Source: Macroventuria anomochaeta
Lineage: Eukaryota; Ascomycota; Dothideomycetes; Pleosporales; Didymellaceae
NCBI RefSeq assembly: GCF_010093625.1
Contig: NW_022985377.1
Span: 312,098 to 376,097 of the forward strand
DNA: 64,000 bases
Reading direction: 5' to 3'
The notes below the pieces were generated by a model, which saw only the letters and a list, made by a program, of their open reading frames with translations, did no database searches and had not been told where the DNA came from. This document shows, piece by piece, positions 62,061 through 64,000 of this stretch. Made by a program: the position numbers and the translations under genes. Positions within the stretch are counted from its first letter, which is position 1, and each line of letters opens with the position of its first letter.

Positions 62061-62852
62061 ATGGAAGCCCAGCAGCAATTTATCCGCCTTGGTTTGGACG
62101 AAGCTCTCGACATACATGACGACCACCACTATCACGACGAAGAGTTGCCTAACTATGAGGCTTCGACTGCCCCTGCGTACGATGATGGCGATCACGTTGG
62201 ACCTTATAAGACATTTCACTTGAGACGATACGATCGGAGGATACAGATGCTTGTAGCCTATGGACCATCTACGAATTCAGCATTTCGAATCACGACGAAC
62301 ACATTCCGGCTCTTCTCCAAGAAGCCAGAAATGGAGGTACTATACACGGGCGAAGGCCGCATGCGAACACTAGCAGCCATATCGTTCGACGACGACGGTC
62401 CGTTGCCCTGGCGGCCGCGCGCGCACTTCAACCATACCGATTCAGAGGGGCTGGCGGAGAGGTTCGACATGGAGTCGCGCAACTTCGCCGATTGGGCGTT
62501 CACAATCAGAGACAAAGTGTACGAGTGGAGACTTGGCATGTGGCCCATCTCGCTGGAGCTGAGCGAGAAGGACTCGACGCTGGTCATCGCGCGCTTCACA
62601 TACTCTGACCGAGGGACCTTGGCTGTGCGAGGAGGAGAGGTTGGCGAACTGGTCGTGTATCGTGATGGCCTGACGATGCAAAGAGACGGGATTGGGAAGG
62701 TCGTTTGCAGCTTGATGGTAGCGTTGAAGCAGCTGCAAAAGCTTGGACGACACTACCACAACGATGATGCAACGAGATCGAGGACAAACTCGATGGTGAG
62801 GGGGCCACGATCAGAGCACCGGGCATCATCTGCCGGTTTCTCAGTTGTTTAA
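62061..62852 (+). CDS. Conserved-looking fungal protein of unknown function
   Basis: A single exon of 263 residues. The N-terminus is acidic and His-rich (LDEALDIHDDHHYHDEELPN) and contains a PxY-like element (LPNYEASTAPAYD). The body is predicted beta-rich: KTFHLRRYDRRIQMLVAYGP, RITTNTFRLFSKKPEMEVLY, FADWAFTIRDKVYEWRLGMW, LVIARFTYSDRGTLAVRGGE, VGELVVYRDGLT. This pattern of alternating strands recalls the tubby/LURP-like beta-barrel seen in small fungal proteins, but I cannot confirm it. The C-terminus is basic and Ser-rich. The reading frame is intact and the codon use looks genic. Function is unknown. Confidence 0.65.
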   Translation: MEAQQQFIRLGLDEALDIHDDHHYHDEELPNYEASTAPAYDDGDHVGPYKTFHLRRYDRRIQMLVAYGPSTNSAFRITTNTFRLFSKKPEMEVLYTGEGRMRTLAAISFDDDGPLPWRPRAHFNHTDSEGLAERFDMESRNFADWAFTIRDKVYEWRLGMWPISLELSEKDSTLVIARFTYSDRGTLAVRGGEVGELVVYRDGLTMQRDGIGKVVCSLMVALKQLQKLGRHYHNDDATRSRTNSMVRGPRSEHRASSAGFSVV

Positions 62853-63002
62853 GACTGCGATGATGTGTCGTTTGATATACCCGTGGTGTTTGACTGAGGA
62901 AGCGTGTTTACCGCATTGCTGAGATGGCACAAGAGAGGTAGTTTGAGACAGATTGGAACATACGAACGGCCAAGCATTGTTAGCGATAATGCGACTCTGG
63001 TG

Positions 63003-63076
63003 GAGTAGTTGGTAGATTGATTGGTTCAACGTCCTATGTGAGTCTGAGACTATGGAAGACGAGAGTAGTTGGTAGA
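63003..63076 (+). repeat. 31-bp element bracketed by a 14-bp direct repeat, copy B
   Basis: gagtagttggtaga occurs at 63003-63016 and again at 63063-63076. The 31-bp core starts immediately after the first repeat (63017-63047), followed by 15 extra bases. The flanking repeat differs from that of copy A, as expected if it were duplicated at insertion. Confidence 0.75.
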
Positions 63077-63596
63077 GGCTGAGGGGAGATGGAACACTCA
63101 CATGCCTTGGCAAACAACTCTCATCGACGAACGCATCTGAGACGGACGAGACAACAGGGCATTGATAAACGAACAAGGCCTTGGCAGCGTAGACGAGATG
63201 AAGCTGTGGGCGCGTAGGGCCGAATCAACAATCACTGCCCTGAACTCATGATTACATTTATAGTGCATTCAGTAGTAGATCCCTATCACAGCAAGACAGC
63301 GGCGCGGCCCGTGGAACTATCGTTCGGTATGCAGCTAGCTAACAACCGTTGTCAGGCAGGAGACAGCAATCGCTTGCAGCCCTATGTGTGGACTCTCTCC
63401 AACGTTCTAGCAGTCATCTCGAAGCAGCGTCTTGTGTCTCGACGGTCTTGAGGAGGGCTCTGGTATTGGCAGGCGTGGCATGGGCCCATGTAAGCCGTTA
63501 GTCGAGTCTCTCGTGGTCTGGATCTCGAAACAGCGCCGAATCTGTCGATCGCTGGAGAGGGTGGGGATGCCAAAGAAACAAAAGGGTCTGCAGCTG

Positions 63597-63611
63597 CCCC
63601 CCCCCCCCCCC
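63597..63611. repeat. C15 homopolymer
   Basis: Fifteen consecutive C residues are flanked by CAGCTG and GGCCTGCC. This is the second long poly-C run in the window. Confidence 0.95.
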
Positions 63612-64000
63612 GGCCTGCCAAACTTCGCACAACAGTGGGTCGCCAGCAGCGCACGAGTGAAGAAGACGCTCGCTGCACGGCAAATGCGATGGCAGCGACA
63701 TGCAATTGCAGAATGGCATGCGTCCCAACACGCTCGCTCTCCTTTAGCTGCATTTTGTTTAGCCATAGCAGCTGAGCGCGCGCCCGCTGATTCCTGACCG
63801 GGTTGTCCTGCATATTGCTCAGGCAGGCCGTGTTTCGTTGCAAGCGACGTTGCTAGCCTCGAATGGCTCGCTCCCTAATTTCAACGGGTCCGCGCAGCTC
63901 GTGTTTCTTTTCGGCAGTCGAAGCAAAGCAGCACAACGCCCGGCGGGTCGTGGCGTGTCTGGTGTCTTGGGTCTGTCGTCTGCTGCCATCCACGCCCATT

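Larger units (their letters stand above)
62853..64000. other. Gene-poor right end of the window
   Basis: Apart from the 31-bp element copy B, no gene is recognised. Overlapping reading frames at 63.4-63.85 kb on both strands lack motifs. The promoter of a gene beyond the edge may lie here. Confidence 0.45.

Noticed and set aside
63382..63843. Overlapping reading frames on both strands near the right edge
   Set aside because: They depend on the C15 run and have no motif or splice support.

Overview
The window looks like a piece of nuclear chromosome from a filamentous ascomycete (Pezizomycotina, perhaps Dothideomycetes). The evidence is short GT-AG introns of about 45-105 nt, lineage-typical families (GT2 hyphal-growth glycosyltransferase, HET and NACHT-WD40 allorecognition proteins, Zn2Cys6 regulator, Boi-type SAM/PH protein), tRNAs with small introns, and decayed repeats whose differences are transitions, as expected from repeat-induced point mutation (RIP). 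The species cannot be named from the sequence alone.

Layout. 1-6.3 kb: a GT2 glycosyltransferase cut by the left edge, an ACC-synthase-like aminotransferase, an intron-bearing tRNA-Tyr, and the COMPASS subunit SWD1. 7-12.4 kb: RPB1, the largest RNA polymerase II subunit, divergent from SWD1. 13.6-16.3 kb: a wrecked HET gene and a tRNA-Glu relic. 16.9-22.9 kb: RMD5 (GID ubiquitin ligase), an STB6-like protein and a VOC-fold dioxygenase-like enzyme. 23-27.3 kb: membrane-protein and MFS debris. 27.3-38 kb: a GT31 glycosyltransferase, a Boi-like SH3/SAM/PH protein and an SP-RING protein. 38-46 kb: degenerate membrane-protein genes, a hAT transposase relic and a nearly complete HET-NACHT-WD40 gene with two lesions. 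47-50 kb: an MDR-type reductase and a Maf nucleotide pyrophosphatase. 50.1-52.7 kb: a diverged inverted duplication carrying NACHT-WD40 tail relics. 52.7-59.4 kb: a ZZ-finger protein, a Zn2Cys6 regulator and a four-carbon acid sugar kinase-like protein. 60.4-62.9 kb: a second HET relic and a small conserved-looking protein. 63-64 kb: nothing recognised.

How it fits together. Conserved housekeeping genes (RPB1, SWD1, RMD5, STB6-like, Boi-like, SP-RING, Maf) are separated by accessory islands. Four of these islands hold broken allorecognition genes: two HET genes, one HET-NACHT-WD40 and one duplicated NACHT-WD40. RPB1 and SWD1 share a 612-bp divergent promoter and act in the same process, since Set1/COMPASS methylates H3K4 on chromatin transcribed by Pol II. 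The Zn2Cys6 factor lies 242 bp upstream of the sugar-acid kinase in the same orientation and is a candidate regulator of it.

The most unusual signals are (1) the RIP-like inverted NACHT-WD40 repeat, (2) a 31-bp sequence found at two loci, each time bracketed by a different 14-15 bp direct repeat as if newly inserted, and (3) the almost intact HET-NACHT-WD40 gene disabled by one missing base and one stop codon.
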